Origin: Bradyrhizobium sp. CIAT3101
GTDB lineage: Bacteria; Pseudomonadota; Alphaproteobacteria; Rhizobiales; Xanthobacteraceae
Reading direction: 5' to 3'
NCBI RefSeq assembly: GCF_029714945.1
Contig: NZ_CP121634.1
Coordinates: forward strand, 9,304,453 to 9,368,452
DNA: 64,000 bases
The position numbers and the translations under genes are program-made. The notes beneath the pieces were generated by a model. That model was given only the letters and a program-made list of their open reading frames with translations. It was not told where the DNA came from and made no database searches. Position 1 is the stretch's first letter. The number at the start of each line of letters is the position of its first letter. Below, piece by piece: positions 37,401-44,462 of the stretch.

Positions 37401-37516
37401 GCGCGCTCGGCTGCACGGAGATGCAGGGCTATCTTTTCAGCAAACCGAAGCCGGCGACGGACGTGCGCGGGATGTTCGGCCCGGGCGACGCCATGCCTGT
37501 GGCGGCGGTGGCCTGA
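34406..37516 (+). CDS. Membrane sensor with CACHE-like, PAS, GGDEF and EAL domains
   Basis: The 1036-residue protein has a first membrane helix (about 32-52), a periplasmic sensor of about 240 residues (IAIYDADGEIINWSR, SSRTYFQTF; double-CACHE-like) and a second helix (about 315-335). Two PAS domains follow, then GGDEF (RLGGDEFAVI) and EAL (CEALLRW, DDFGTGYSS, IKIDRCF, AEGVETE). The inhibitory site is degenerate, KPGD instead of RxxD. Both catalytic cores look intact. An AGGGGAG ribosome site supports the ATG at 34406. The next cyclase gene starts one base after the stop, so they form an operon. Confidence 0.94.
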   Translation: MRQVFRQMAAAMFLAAKGGWDAAMRRGPVLWLTLSGALLVAGIFAVTAMAVGEFREKTLVNRERELENTVQLIARHFDQQFEDSDVVAADLIGQMHLPDITSPQMFRERMSGPEARRMLRGKISAVSYLGDIAIYDADGEIINWSRAQPLPKINVSSRTYFQTFKSNPMSEPVLLESVRSYLIGKWTTIVARRLTLPDGTFVGAMVRRIDPDSYQRYFASVALADGAAITLFDREGTMLARYPHVEEMIGTNYKNAPLMRQVLARGGHQTLRVKSPVDGEDRLGSAVPLTHFPLVIVATNTMSAALADWRQQTGFMVTTATLSATVIALILFMIIRQINRQNREAQQRLEAERLRLDTALNNMSQGLILYDADGYIVTCNRRYADMFGLSHDVIKPGCHIHEAMYHRKERNAFSGDVEAFCAEVMRGVAEGQVATKLHQLPNGRAFQVINTPLAQGGWVATIEEITERLNLEQERDRNYTFLREIIDHIPSQITVKDARTRQYLLINSTAAEQFGQSREAIVGKTPFDIYPVDTARVVTDDDSKALQTIDGLSKDEHAWPSQTMGLRYITSTRIGIRDKSGEPRYLINVVDDVTERRRADEKIAHMAHYDALTDLPNRTLFREQIERELGKVADGAQFALLYIDVDEFKGINDSLGHHVGDELLKAIAGRIRTCLKPGDLIARLGGDEFAVIQTGIESSADVLAFVTRLHEAIRRPYHCLGHQLSTDASIGIAMAPQDGADLDQLIKNADLAMYGAKAEGRRTYRFFVPAMDASAKARLTLEQDLRQALIDGGFEIHYQPLVNLHSGEVSGCEALLRWRHPERGMVSPAEFIPIAEDTGLINEIGDWVLRTACNEAATWPAHVRVAVNVSPVQLKCDTLALRIAGALAASGLEPRRLELEITEAVLIRDDEAALSILHQLRSIGVRIALDDFGTGYSSLSYLKRFPFDKIKIDRCFVADIADSGGSPVIVQAVVNIASASNMTTVAEGVETEAQREMLRALGCTEMQGYLFSKPKPATDVRGMFGPGDAMPVAAVA

Positions 37517-37517
37517 G

Positions 37518-38585
37518 ATGGCAAAGCTCATCACGCCTCCTGCCAAGACCGTGGACGTGGCGGATTCCTACGCGGTGCGGCTGATGCAGCATCTGGTGGT
37601 GCCGACCTTCGTGATCGACCCGAAGCGCCGCGTCGTGATCTGGAACCGCGCCTGCGAGCGGCTGACCGGCGTTGCCGCCGCCGAGGTGATCGGCACGACG
37701 AAACACTGGCAGGCCTTCTACGAGACCAAGCGCCCTTGCCTTGCCGATCTCGTTGCGCAGGACCGGCCCGAACAATTGCCGGAGTTCTATTCGGAGTACG
37801 CTGCGCGCGGCCACAACGGGCTCGGCTTTAGCGCGGAGAACTGGTGCGTGATGCCGAAGCTCGGCAGCCAGCTCTATCTCGCGATCGACGCAGGTCCCAT
37901 CCATGACGAGGCCGGCAATCTGATCGCGGTGGTGGAGACGCTGCGCGACCTCACCGACCAGAAGCGCGCCGAGATGGCGCTGAAGGAGCTCGCCACCAAG
38001 GACGGGCTGACCGGGCTGTCGAACCGTCGATCCTTCGACCAGATGCTGATGACCGAATGGGCGCGCGCGCAGCGGACGCAGAAGCCGCTGGCACTGCTGT
38101 TCGTCGACGTCGATCATTTCAAGCTGTTCAACGACGAGCACGGCCATCAGTCCGGCGACGAATGCCTGCGCGAGGTCGCGCGCGTCGTCAGCCGCCACGC
38201 CGTGCGCCCGCTCGACCTCGCCAGCCGCTATGGCGGCGAGGAATTCGCGCTGATCCTGCCCGACCTGAATTGCGATGATGCCTGCGTGATCGCCGAAGAG
38301 ATCCGCGGCGCCGTCATGGCGTTGCGGATTGCCCATGGCGCCCACGGGGCCGGCAACTACGTCACCCTCAGTGTCGGTGTCGCCAGCCACATCCCCGGCG
38401 AGGCCGACGGCGCCCCCGACCGGCTGCTGGGTGCGGCCGACCAGGCGCTGTATGCCGCCAAGCGGCTCGGCCGCAACCGTGTCGTCTGCTCCGAACGGAT
38501 CCTGGCCGAATTCGCAGGCCTCGGCTGGGACAATGTACCGGTCAGCGGTCCGGTTCCTGGCCTGGCCCCGCGCAAATCGGCCTAA
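37518..38585 (+). CDS. PAS-GGDEF diguanylate cyclase
   Basis: This 355-residue soluble cyclase has a PAS domain (about 20-150) that includes an unusual Trp/Cys-containing insert ([16 protein letters not shown]). The GGDEF domain has the motif YGGEEF and an intact RxxD inhibitory site (RPLD) five residues upstream. It should make cyclic di-GMP under feedback control. It is tightly linked to the preceding GGDEF-EAL gene (1-bp gap), so a synthase and a dual-domain sensor are expressed together. Confidence 0.93.
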   Translation: MAKLITPPAKTVDVADSYAVRLMQHLVVPTFVIDPKRRVVIWNRACERLTGVAAAEVIGTTKHWQAFYETKRPCLADLVAQDRPEQLPEFYSEYAARGHNGLGFSAENWCVMPKLGSQLYLAIDAGPIHDEAGNLIAVVETLRDLTDQKRAEMALKELATKDGLTGLSNRRSFDQMLMTEWARAQRTQKPLALLFVDVDHFKLFNDEHGHQSGDECLREVARVVSRHAVRPLDLASRYGGEEFALILPDLNCDDACVIAEEIRGAVMALRIAHGAHGAGNYVTLSVGVASHIPGEADGAPDRLLGAADQALYAAKRLGRNRVVCSERILAEFAGLGWDNVPVSGPVPGLAPRKSA

Positions 38586-38613
38586 AGCGCTGATATTGCC
38601 GCGGCGAGACCGG

Positions 38614-38642
38614 TTGCCCACCCGTCGCCAATCGGCTACATG
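38614..38642 (+). promoter_or_regulatory. Possible sigma-70 promoter of tRNA-Arg
   Basis: TTGCCC (38614-38619), a 17-base spacer and TACATG (38637-38642) sit about 10 bases before the mature tRNA. The spacing is good; the -10 match is fair only. Confidence 0.4.
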
Positions 38643-38652
38643 ATCCCTCGCT

Positions 38653-38729
38653 GCACCCGTAGCTCAGCTGGATAGAGCGTTGCCCTCCGAAGGCAAAGGT
38701 CACACGTTCGAATCGTGTCGGGTGCGCCA
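38653..38729 (+). tRNA. tRNA-Arg (anticodon CCG)
   Basis: A full cloverleaf can be drawn: acceptor GCACCCG / CGGGTGC, D stem GCTC / GAGC, anticodon stem TTGCC / GGCAA around loop CTCCGAA (anticodon CCG, reading CGG), T stem ACACG / CGTGT with loop TTCGAAT. The discriminator G is followed by an encoded CCA at 38727-38729. Confidence 0.96.
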
Positions 38730-38735
38730 CTAGCG

Positions 38736-39653
38736 ATGGCCAGCTATCCGATGCGTGCTTTCGATCGTCTGGTCTCCTGCCTCGTTCTATTCCTTGCCAT
38801 CGCAGCCGTCCCGGTGCCTGCCGCACGCGCTGCCGAAACCTGCCCGTTCATCAGCGCCCAGAAGCTCGCCGCCGCGATGCCGGCGCTCAAATGGTCTCTG
38901 ATTTCAAATCAGGACGGCCGCGGCTGCATCTACCAGGCTGGACGCGGCGATACGATGATGCTGACCGTATTCAGCAATCCCGACAAGGACCGCGCCAAGG
39001 AATTGTACGCGACCTTCGTCAAGACGCTTGGCGAGCGCATGCCGCTGAACGCCGTGTCCGGGATCGGTGACGAAGGCCAGGGCGGAGCCAGCGCTGCCGA
39101 CGCGCAGCGCCAGGAGGCCTCGGTCGTCGCCTTGTCCGGCGACTATATTCTGCAGATCAGCGTCTATCCGATCGGCCGGCGTGCCGACAGCACGCTGCTC
39201 GGACCGATCACCGCTGCCGCGCGCGTTGCCATCGGCAATGCGGGCGAGACCAGCGAGCGGTTCGGCAATTGCGAATGGCTCACGGCCGCGGATGCCGACG
39301 GCTTTCTCGACAAGAGCTCGCTGACGGTCCAGCGGACCGGCGCGGGCAGCTGCATGATGTTCGATCGCGAGGCCAACACCATGACCGTCGCGGTGATTGC
39401 GATCTCGCGCGACACGGTCATCAGCATGATGAAACGCGCAGGTCCCTGCAAACACGTGGCGATACCCGAGCTCGGCAGTGAAGCGTTCGGCGAGTATTCG
39501 TGCACCAAGGGCAACGGCAACGCCGTCAACATCTTTGTCTGGAAGAACGGCAGGCAGGCTTCGGTCCTGTTCGCGCCGGTCAAGCCGCATCCGGAGTCCG
39601 GCTCGGTCGAGCGCCTGAAAGCGGTTGCCGGGCGGGTCTACGGAAAACTGTAA
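38736..39653 (+). CDS. Secreted protein of unknown function
   Basis: The 305-residue protein has a signal peptide (hydrophobic [21 protein letters not shown], cleavage before AETC) and a mature part with several cysteines (ETCPFI, GRGCIYQ, GNCEWL, GSCMMF, GPCKHV, YSCTKG), so disulfides in the periplasm are likely. The start is the ATG at 38736, or 38751, which gives a tidier signal. Neither has a strong ribosome site, as the tRNA ends only 6 bases before. I do not recognise a family. Confidence 0.75.
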   Translation: MASYPMRAFDRLVSCLVLFLAIAAVPVPAARAAETCPFISAQKLAAAMPALKWSLISNQDGRGCIYQAGRGDTMMLTVFSNPDKDRAKELYATFVKTLGERMPLNAVSGIGDEGQGGASAADAQRQEASVVALSGDYILQISVYPIGRRADSTLLGPITAAARVAIGNAGETSERFGNCEWLTAADADGFLDKSSLTVQRTGAGSCMMFDREANTMTVAVIAISRDTVISMMKRAGPCKHVAIPELGSEAFGEYSCTKGNGNAVNIFVWKNGRQASVLFAPVKPHPESGSVERLKAVAGRVYGKL

Positions 39654-40004
39654 CGTGCCGTTGGGGCGCTGTTGAGCGGCGACCGGACCGCTTCGCAAGG
39701 CGCCCGCGATTGCAGTATGGGCGACCACCGTCAGGTCGGACGGGCTGAATACGTCAATCACCGTCGAACCTACGGCCTGAATGGCCGCCTGCCGCATTTT
39801 TGTTTCCAGATATTTCTATTTGCCCAACGGCAATATTGAGCAACCGGCGGATCGTGGCTCCAACGGCTCCGCGCCAGCTCCCGTGCCTACCACCGCCCGA
39901 CCGGGCAAATCCAACCGCCAAGGTGAACTCAGGACTGTGAACACAGGACTGGATGTGACTTCGGCGATATCGGCCCGAGTCCATTAAAAGCACGGAAAGC
40001 AACC
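39654..40004. other. Intergenic region, no gene seen
   Basis: The gap lies between the secreted protein and the Ser-rich protein gene. A moderately AT-rich stretch (39800-39840) and GGAAAG just before 40005 suggest a promoter and ribosome site for the next gene. No reading frame on either strand shows protein-like composition. Confidence 0.4.
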
Positions 40005-40670
40005 ATGACCTCGATTTCGGCGCTCTCCACCCATCACCACCAGCACACGTCACCATTGCAGCGGCTGCAGGACGAGCTGCAATCGGAAGTCAGTTCCGGC
40101 ACGATCAGTGCGTCCGATCAGTCGGCACTGTCCTCCGCGCTCAGCGATATCGACTCCTCGCTGCAATCGGAGACAGGCGATCAATCCAGCGACAGCGGCC
40201 CCGGCGGAATCAAATCGAAGATCGATGATCTGATCCAGCAGGAAGCGTCGTCCGGCAAGCTCACCGACCAGCAGGCCACCGAACTGCAAGGCATCTTCAA
40301 ATCTGCGTTCTCGCATGGACCGGGCGGAGCAGGCGGACCGCCCCCTGGCCCGCCGCCGGTCGGCGGCACCGACAGCGCGTCCAGCGGCAGTTCGGTGGTC
40401 GACCTGCTGCAGCAATTCGTTCAGGCGCTGAAGAGCTCGCTGACGGATTCGAGCTCGTCCAGCACGACGGACTCGACCACCAGTTCGACGTCGACCAGCA
40501 GCACGGACAGCTCCTCCAGCGGCAATTCGACGACGGAGGTGCTCGAAAAATTCCTGGAGACGCTGAAGGCCTCGCTTGCGGATTCGACCTACAGCGGCAC
40601 GGGATCGAACGGCACGTCCAACCCCTCCGACCCCGCGCTGTCCGGCGTCCTGCTCAACGACCGGATCTGA
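40005..40670 (+). CDS. Ser/Thr-rich low-complexity protein of unknown function
   Basis: The 221-residue protein has no signal peptide. It has two similar parts. An N-terminal part has helical segments (SPLQRLQDELQSEVSSG, IKSKIDDLIQQEASSGKL). A later part (VVDLLQQFVQALKSSLTD and EVLEKFLETLKASLAD) shows a repeated helix unit, separated by a Gly/Pro linker and an almost pure Ser/Thr tract. The composition suggests an extended or secreted product. No family recognised. Confidence 0.75.
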   Translation: MTSISALSTHHHQHTSPLQRLQDELQSEVSSGTISASDQSALSSALSDIDSSLQSETGDQSSDSGPGGIKSKIDDLIQQEASSGKLTDQQATELQGIFKSAFSHGPGGAGGPPPGPPPVGGTDSASSGSSVVDLLQQFVQALKSSLTDSSSSSTTDSTTSSTSTSSTDSSSSGNSTTEVLEKFLETLKASLADSTYSGTGSNGTSNPSDPALSGVLLNDRI

Positions 40671-40695
40671 TAGCCGCGACGCAGCAGACGCCTAT

Positions 40696-40730
40696 CCAGT
40701 CACCCTTCGGCTTCCCCAAGGGGTGACTGG
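40696..40730. terminator. Strong hairpin after the Ser-rich gene
   Basis: A perfect 10-bp stem CCAGTCACCC / GGGTGACTGG with a 15-base loop lies 26 bases after the stop codon. No T run follows, so it may be a terminator or a processing structure. Confidence 0.45.
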
Positions 40731-40841
40731 AAGGGTGGCTGCTCTCTTCTGTGTCCCGCGTCACGGCGGCGCGGGCCGGTCCACGACACTCTCCTGGCAT
40801 CGCGCGGAATGGTCCGCGCGATCTGAAATGAGGAGACTGTC

Positions 40842-40982
40842 ATGCAGAACATGGCTCGCGAATTGACGGAGACGGAGCTCGAGACGATCGCCGGTGGCGG
40901 CTTCTGGGGCAGCGTTGCCAATTTCTTCCGTGGCCTGTTCGGCGGTCCCGGCGACCTTCGCCGTCCGCTCGACCGCCCCTGA
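40842..40982 (+). CDS. 46-residue peptide with double-glycine leader
   Basis: The ATG at 40842 is preceded by AGGAGA at the right distance and opens a 46-codon frame. The N-terminal part, RELTETELETIAGG, matches the double-glycine leader consensus (acidic/hydrophobic helix, then Ala-Gly-Gly), known from bacteriocins and related exported peptides. Cleavage after the GG would release a 26-residue, Gly/Phe/Arg-rich core (GFWGSVANFFRGLFGG, then PGDLRRPLDRP), amphipathic and weakly cationic. No C39-peptidase ABC exporter or modification enzyme adjoins. The pattern and ribosome site make a real gene likely; the role is inferred only. Confidence 0.7.
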   Translation: MQNMARELTETELETIAGGGFWGSVANFFRGLFGGPGDLRRPLDRP

Positions 40983-41033
40983 TCCCAACTGCGATCCGGA
41001 CGGGGGCCGTACGCGGCCCTCGTCCTCGCGGTC

Positions 41034-41327
41034 TCAGTGCCTGACATGCTCGAAGACCACGATCACGCCGGTCGGCTCGGGTTCGTGCGCCATCAAGCGC
41101 GTCAGATCAGCATCGCTCCAGTCGGCGAGGCTGACGACTTCGCCGGTCTCGCGATCCGCGCCGAGCGAGGGCGTCGGCTCGAGGACTTTCAGTCCCATCT
41201 CGTCGACGAAGAAGGTGTGCTCCCCAAACATGCTGTTGAGCTGGGCCATGGCGGGGTGTTCGTCGGGCAGCACCTGCGCACCGAGCTGGTTGACGGTCTG
41301 CTTCACCTGTTCGGATGTGAGCTTCAT
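41034..41327 (-). CDS. Small protein of unknown function
   Basis: The 97-residue, acidic, probably cytosolic protein (MKLTSEQVKQTVNQLGAQVL ... GVIVVFEHVRH) begins with a helix and ends with a strand-rich part. The ATG at 41327 has GAGCAG upstream. It is convergent with the double-glycine peptide gene, 51 bases away. I recognise no family. It could be unrelated to the peptide, or act on it. Confidence 0.65.
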   Translation of the reverse strand: MKLTSEQVKQTVNQLGAQVLPDEHPAMAQLNSMFGEHTFFVDEMGLKVLEPTPSLGADRETGEVVSLADWSDADLTRLMAHEPEPTGVIVVFEHVRH

Positions 41328-41550
41328 GAGCTGCTCCGTTCTGTCATTCGAGTTTCATGCGAGTTTCATGACTTGAACCAGGGTTTAGCCGGAGTGCGTG
41401 TTCCCTGCGCCTGTGTTCGCCTGGCTCAATCTCCCGAACGGGTGCTGCGCACAAATGTTCCGGCGAAATGAATTTCGTGATCGCGTGTTGCAGACGCCGC
41501 GCGGACGGCACGAGATCGCCACACGATGTCCACGATCTCCTCGATGAGCG

Positions 41551-42240
41551 CTAGTGCGCGCTGCGGTTCTCGCCGACCGAGAGCGCGCAGATGCGTGACA
41601 GATAGGTGTAGGGTAGACCCGTCTCCTCCGCCCAGGCGTTGAACTGCGCCTGCACCTTGGCGAGATCGCCCTTCGACTTGACCTCTTCGGCGATGTCGAG
41701 GCCGGCATCGCGCAGGCAGGCGACGACGTCCTTCGAGGTGACGAACCCGTCCCAACCGACGAAGCGCAGCAGCATCTGCCCGGTGTTGCCGCCGAGCCGG
41801 CTGCCGCGCTTGGTGAGGAGATCGAGCAGGCCGATCTCGTTCGACGGCGGCCATGTCGCCAGGAACTTGCCGAAGCTGCCGTGCTCTTTCGCGATCTCCT
41901 GCACGAAGGTGGCATTGTCGCGCACCGACATGATCTTGGCGCCGTTGCGCACAATCCGCGCATCGCGCAGCAGCGCTTCCCAGTAGTCTTCGGGCTGGAA
42001 GCTGAGCTTGGCCGGCTGGAAGTGCAGGAAGGCGTCTTCAAAGCCGTCCCACTTCGTGTCGATCACGCTCCAGGCAAAGCCCGCGCAAAACACGCGCTTC
42101 GTCATCTCGGCAAGGATGCGATCATCGCCGAGTTTTGCCAGACCCTTGAGGTCGGGCTTGTCAGGCATCAGCCTGTCGAGCGCCTTGGGTCTGCCCTTGC
42201 GCTTCTCGGCACGGGCACGAATGGTCTTGAAGGAAGTCAT
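41551..42240 (-). CDS. DNA-3-methyladenine glycosylase I family
   Basis: The 229-residue protein resembles the adenine glycosylase (Tag) family: VFCAGFAWSVIDTKWDGFEDAF near residue 50, LLRDARIVRNGAKIMSVRDNA at about 90, and TGQMLLRFVGWDGFVTSKDV, where Tag proteins have the substrate pocket and helix-hairpin region. These enzymes remove 3-methyladenine from alkylated DNA. The start is the ATG at 42240 (MTSFKTIRAR). The classical Tag zinc-site cysteines and histidines are not obvious, so it belongs to a diverged branch. Confidence 0.82.
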   Translation of the reverse strand: MTSFKTIRARAEKRKGRPKALDRLMPDKPDLKGLAKLGDDRILAEMTKRVFCAGFAWSVIDTKWDGFEDAFLHFQPAKLSFQPEDYWEALLRDARIVRNGAKIMSVRDNATFVQEIAKEHGSFGKFLATWPPSNEIGLLDLLTKRGSRLGGNTGQMLLRFVGWDGFVTSKDVVACLRDAGLDIAEEVKSKGDLAKVQAQFNAWAEETGLPYTYLSRICALSVGENRSAH

Positions 42241-42444
42241 GCGGACACCCGCGTTGAAAGCGCGCCACGACACCAGAATTCGACCATCCGGTCCAGCCCT
42301 GCGACGCTGCCGGCACTTGCGCGCTCCCGCGCATCACAGCATGCTTCGCTCGACCGATTGATGTGCGGCCGGGCTGGTCCGCTTCTTGCTTTATAACGTT
42401 TTGGAATTCCCAGATATTTTCGCACCCTCTCCGACGGATTCCCG

Positions 42445-43272
42445 ATGCGCTGCCTGGTCGTGGCCGACCTGCACTACTCGTTGCCGCAGCTCGACTGGCT
42501 GGTCAGCGCTGCGCCGCAATTCGACCTTGTGATCTTTGCCGGCGATGCGCTGGACATCGGATCGATGGTGGATTTCCGGGCCCAGATCGTGGTGGTGAAG
42601 AAGTACCTCGCGCTGATCGCGGCGCAGACCAGGGTCATTCTCTGCTCCGGCAATCACGATCTCGACGAGCGCAATGCGGAGGGCGAGAAGATCTCGCGCT
42701 GGATCTCCGAGGTGCGGGAGCTCGGCATCGCCTGCGACGGCGACAATCTCAGCATCGGCGACACGCTGTTCACGGTGTGCCCGTGGTGGGACGGGCCGCT
42801 GGTCAAGCAGCGCATCGCCGATCAGCTGCGCGATGCCGCGCTCGAGCGTCCGCAGCGGTGGATCTGGGCGCATCATGCGCCGCCGGCCAATTCACCGACC
42901 AGCTGGGGCGGCAAGCGGTTCTTCGGCGATGTCGAGCTGGTGCAGTGGATCATGCAGTATCAGCCGTCGATGGTGATCTCGGGCCATGTGCATCAATCCC
43001 CCTTCATCACGGACGGCTCGTGGTTCGACCGGCTGGGCCCGACCTGGGTATTCAATGCGGGCCTGCAGCCCGGACGGCCGCCGACGCACATCGTGCTCGA
43101 CCTCGATGAGAACAAGGCGTTCTGGCTGGCGGCAGGCGAAGCACAGTGGATCGATCTTGCGGCGCCGCTGAAGCGGCCGGCGTCTGACATCGCCGAGCCG
43201 CCGGACTGGCTTACATCCTTGGATCGGATTTCCGATCCGAGCCTGGCGAGACCTCGAGCGGCGGCAGGTTGA
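42445..43272 (+). CDS. Calcineurin-like metallophosphoesterase
   Basis: The 275-residue protein has the dimetal motifs in order: VVADLHYS (DxH), FAGDALDIG (GD), CSGNHDLDE (GNHD), WAHHAPP and SGHVHQSP (GHxH). It hydrolyses phosphomono- or diesters; the natural substrate is unknown. The last 62 bases overlap the end of the cyclic-nucleotide-binding gene on the other strand, so the two genes share their 3' ends tail to tail. Confidence 0.92.
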   Translation: MRCLVVADLHYSLPQLDWLVSAAPQFDLVIFAGDALDIGSMVDFRAQIVVVKKYLALIAAQTRVILCSGNHDLDERNAEGEKISRWISEVRELGIACDGDNLSIGDTLFTVCPWWDGPLVKQRIADQLRDAALERPQRWIWAHHAPPANSPTSWGGKRFFGDVELVQWIMQYQPSMVISGHVHQSPFITDGSWFDRLGPTWVFNAGLQPGRPPTHIVLDLDENKAFWLAAGEAQWIDLAAPLKRPASDIAEPPDWLTSLDRISDPSLARPRAAAG

Positions 43273-43696
43273 TCATGCTCTGCAGCACCTCGCCGACCAT
43301 GGCGAGATGCGTGCCGTGGCCGGCATATTGCCGCTTGAGATCGGCGAGATAGGTGTTGGCGGCATTGAGCCGCTGCGCCAGCATGCGCGCGATCAGCAGC
43401 GCGACCTCCGGCTCCCGCTTCAGGAGCGAGGCAGCATCGGCGAATTCGTAGACGACCGTGTCGGAGCAGGCGCGCACCGTCGCGGTGTGCGGCAGCCCAA
43501 GCAACACGGACATCTCGCCCAGCACCGCGCCGGGCTCGGCGATGGTGGCGACCACCATCTCGCCCTTGAGCACCTCGAGCTTGCCGCTCATCAGCACATA
43601 GAGATGGCCGGAGGCGCCGCCTTCGGTCACCAGATCCGTGCCGGCCGCAATCTGACGCTCAGTTCCACCGGTGCAATAGTCCAGAACCGCACGCAT
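43211..43696 (-). CDS. Cyclic nucleotide-binding domain protein
   Basis: The 161-residue protein is a single CAP-type cNMP-binding beta-roll: EGGASGHLYVLMSGKLEVLKG, then the phosphate-binding cassette PGAVLGEMSVLLGLPHTATVRA. A short helix follows, and no DNA-binding domain. The loop has GEM but the Arg that contacts the cyclic phosphate is His (PHTATV), so ligand binding is doubtful. Start ATG 43696 (MRAVLDYCTGG). Its 3' end overlaps the phosphoesterase gene by 62 bases. Confidence 0.85.
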   Translation of the reverse strand: MRAVLDYCTGGTERQIAAGTDLVTEGGASGHLYVLMSGKLEVLKGEMVVATIAEPGAVLGEMSVLLGLPHTATVRACSDTVVYEFADAASLLKREPEVALLIARMLAQRLNAANTYLADLKRQYAGHGTHLAMVGEVLQSMINLPPLEVSPGSDRKSDPRM

Positions 43697-43793
43697 CGCC
43701 GTAAGCTCCCGTCCTGGGAGGCAGTAGAGCACGATCCGCGGCGGGATGCAGCGGTTTTTGGGCGGGCCGCACGGCCGCTTTCGGCAAGTCTGG

Positions 43794-44324
43794 TCAGCGC
43801 GACAGCCGCTTTGCGAGGTGTATCGACTGCCAGTCGCCAAGGCCGGTATCGGCAAACCCCGCCTTCTTCGCAAGGCCGCGCATCTCGGCATTGGCTCGTG
43901 CGGTCTCAGCCGCGATCATCTCGTGGCCGAGATCGCTCGCGCGTCGCTCCATCGCGGCCATCATCTGCAGGCCGACGCCCTTACGCTGAAAGATATCGGC
44001 AACGGAGATGGCGAAATCGCCGTGCCGGGCGACTGCGTCATAGGCGTATCGGGTCTCTCCGATGATCGTGCTTTGCCCTGCATCCAGCCTGAGCTCCGCA
44101 AGCAAGGTGAAGTAATCGGGATGGCTGACCTTGGCGACGCATTCGGCCGCGATGACAGCAAGGTCCGCCCGCGCGCCCATAAAGCGCTTATTGCGCGTCG
44201 TCGCGGACAGGCCGGTGAAATAGAGCGAGAGGCTCTCCACGTCGGAGGCATCGGCAGCCCTGATCCGGACTGCACCATTCGTTTCGGTCTCGTCAACGAC
44301 AGCATCCAGAGACAATCGTGACAT
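43794..44324 (-). CDS. GNAT-family N-acetyltransferase
   Basis: The 176-residue protein has the acetyl-CoA-binding signature DIFQRKGVGLQMMAAMERRA (motif A, Q/RxxGxG/A), an upstream strand GETRYAYDA and AMRLR-like MRGLAKKAGF. It has VRIRAADASDVESLSLYFTGLS at the start, as in acetyltransferases that act on amines or proteins. Start ATG 44324 (MSRLSLDAV). Same direction as the cNMP-binding gene, 97 bases away. Substrate unknown. Confidence 0.88.
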   Translation of the reverse strand: MSRLSLDAVVDETETNGAVRIRAADASDVESLSLYFTGLSATTRNKRFMGARADLAVIAAECVAKVSHPDYFTLLAELRLDAGQSTIIGETRYAYDAVARHGDFAISVADIFQRKGVGLQMMAAMERRASDLGHEMIAAETARANAEMRGLAKKAGFADTGLGDWQSIHLAKRLSR

Positions 44325-44462
44325 GCGCGAAGCCCTCGGCAGGTTGCGTGGACCGCACACCTAGCCGAGGTCGCGCATTTTCCGCTTGGACAGAGCTGCC
44401 AATCTTGCGGCCAGAAACGAACAGCGCGTTGTCCTCGGCCAGACATCACACAGGGGTCGCGC

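Noticed and set aside
38653..38729. tRNA-Arg as a phage or island attachment site
   Set aside because: No integrase, no direct repeat of the tRNA 3' end, and the downstream genes have normal composition.
41385..42041. Ser/Arg-rich frame overlapping the glycosylase gene
   Set aside because: It is in a shifted frame of the real gene, with no domain character.
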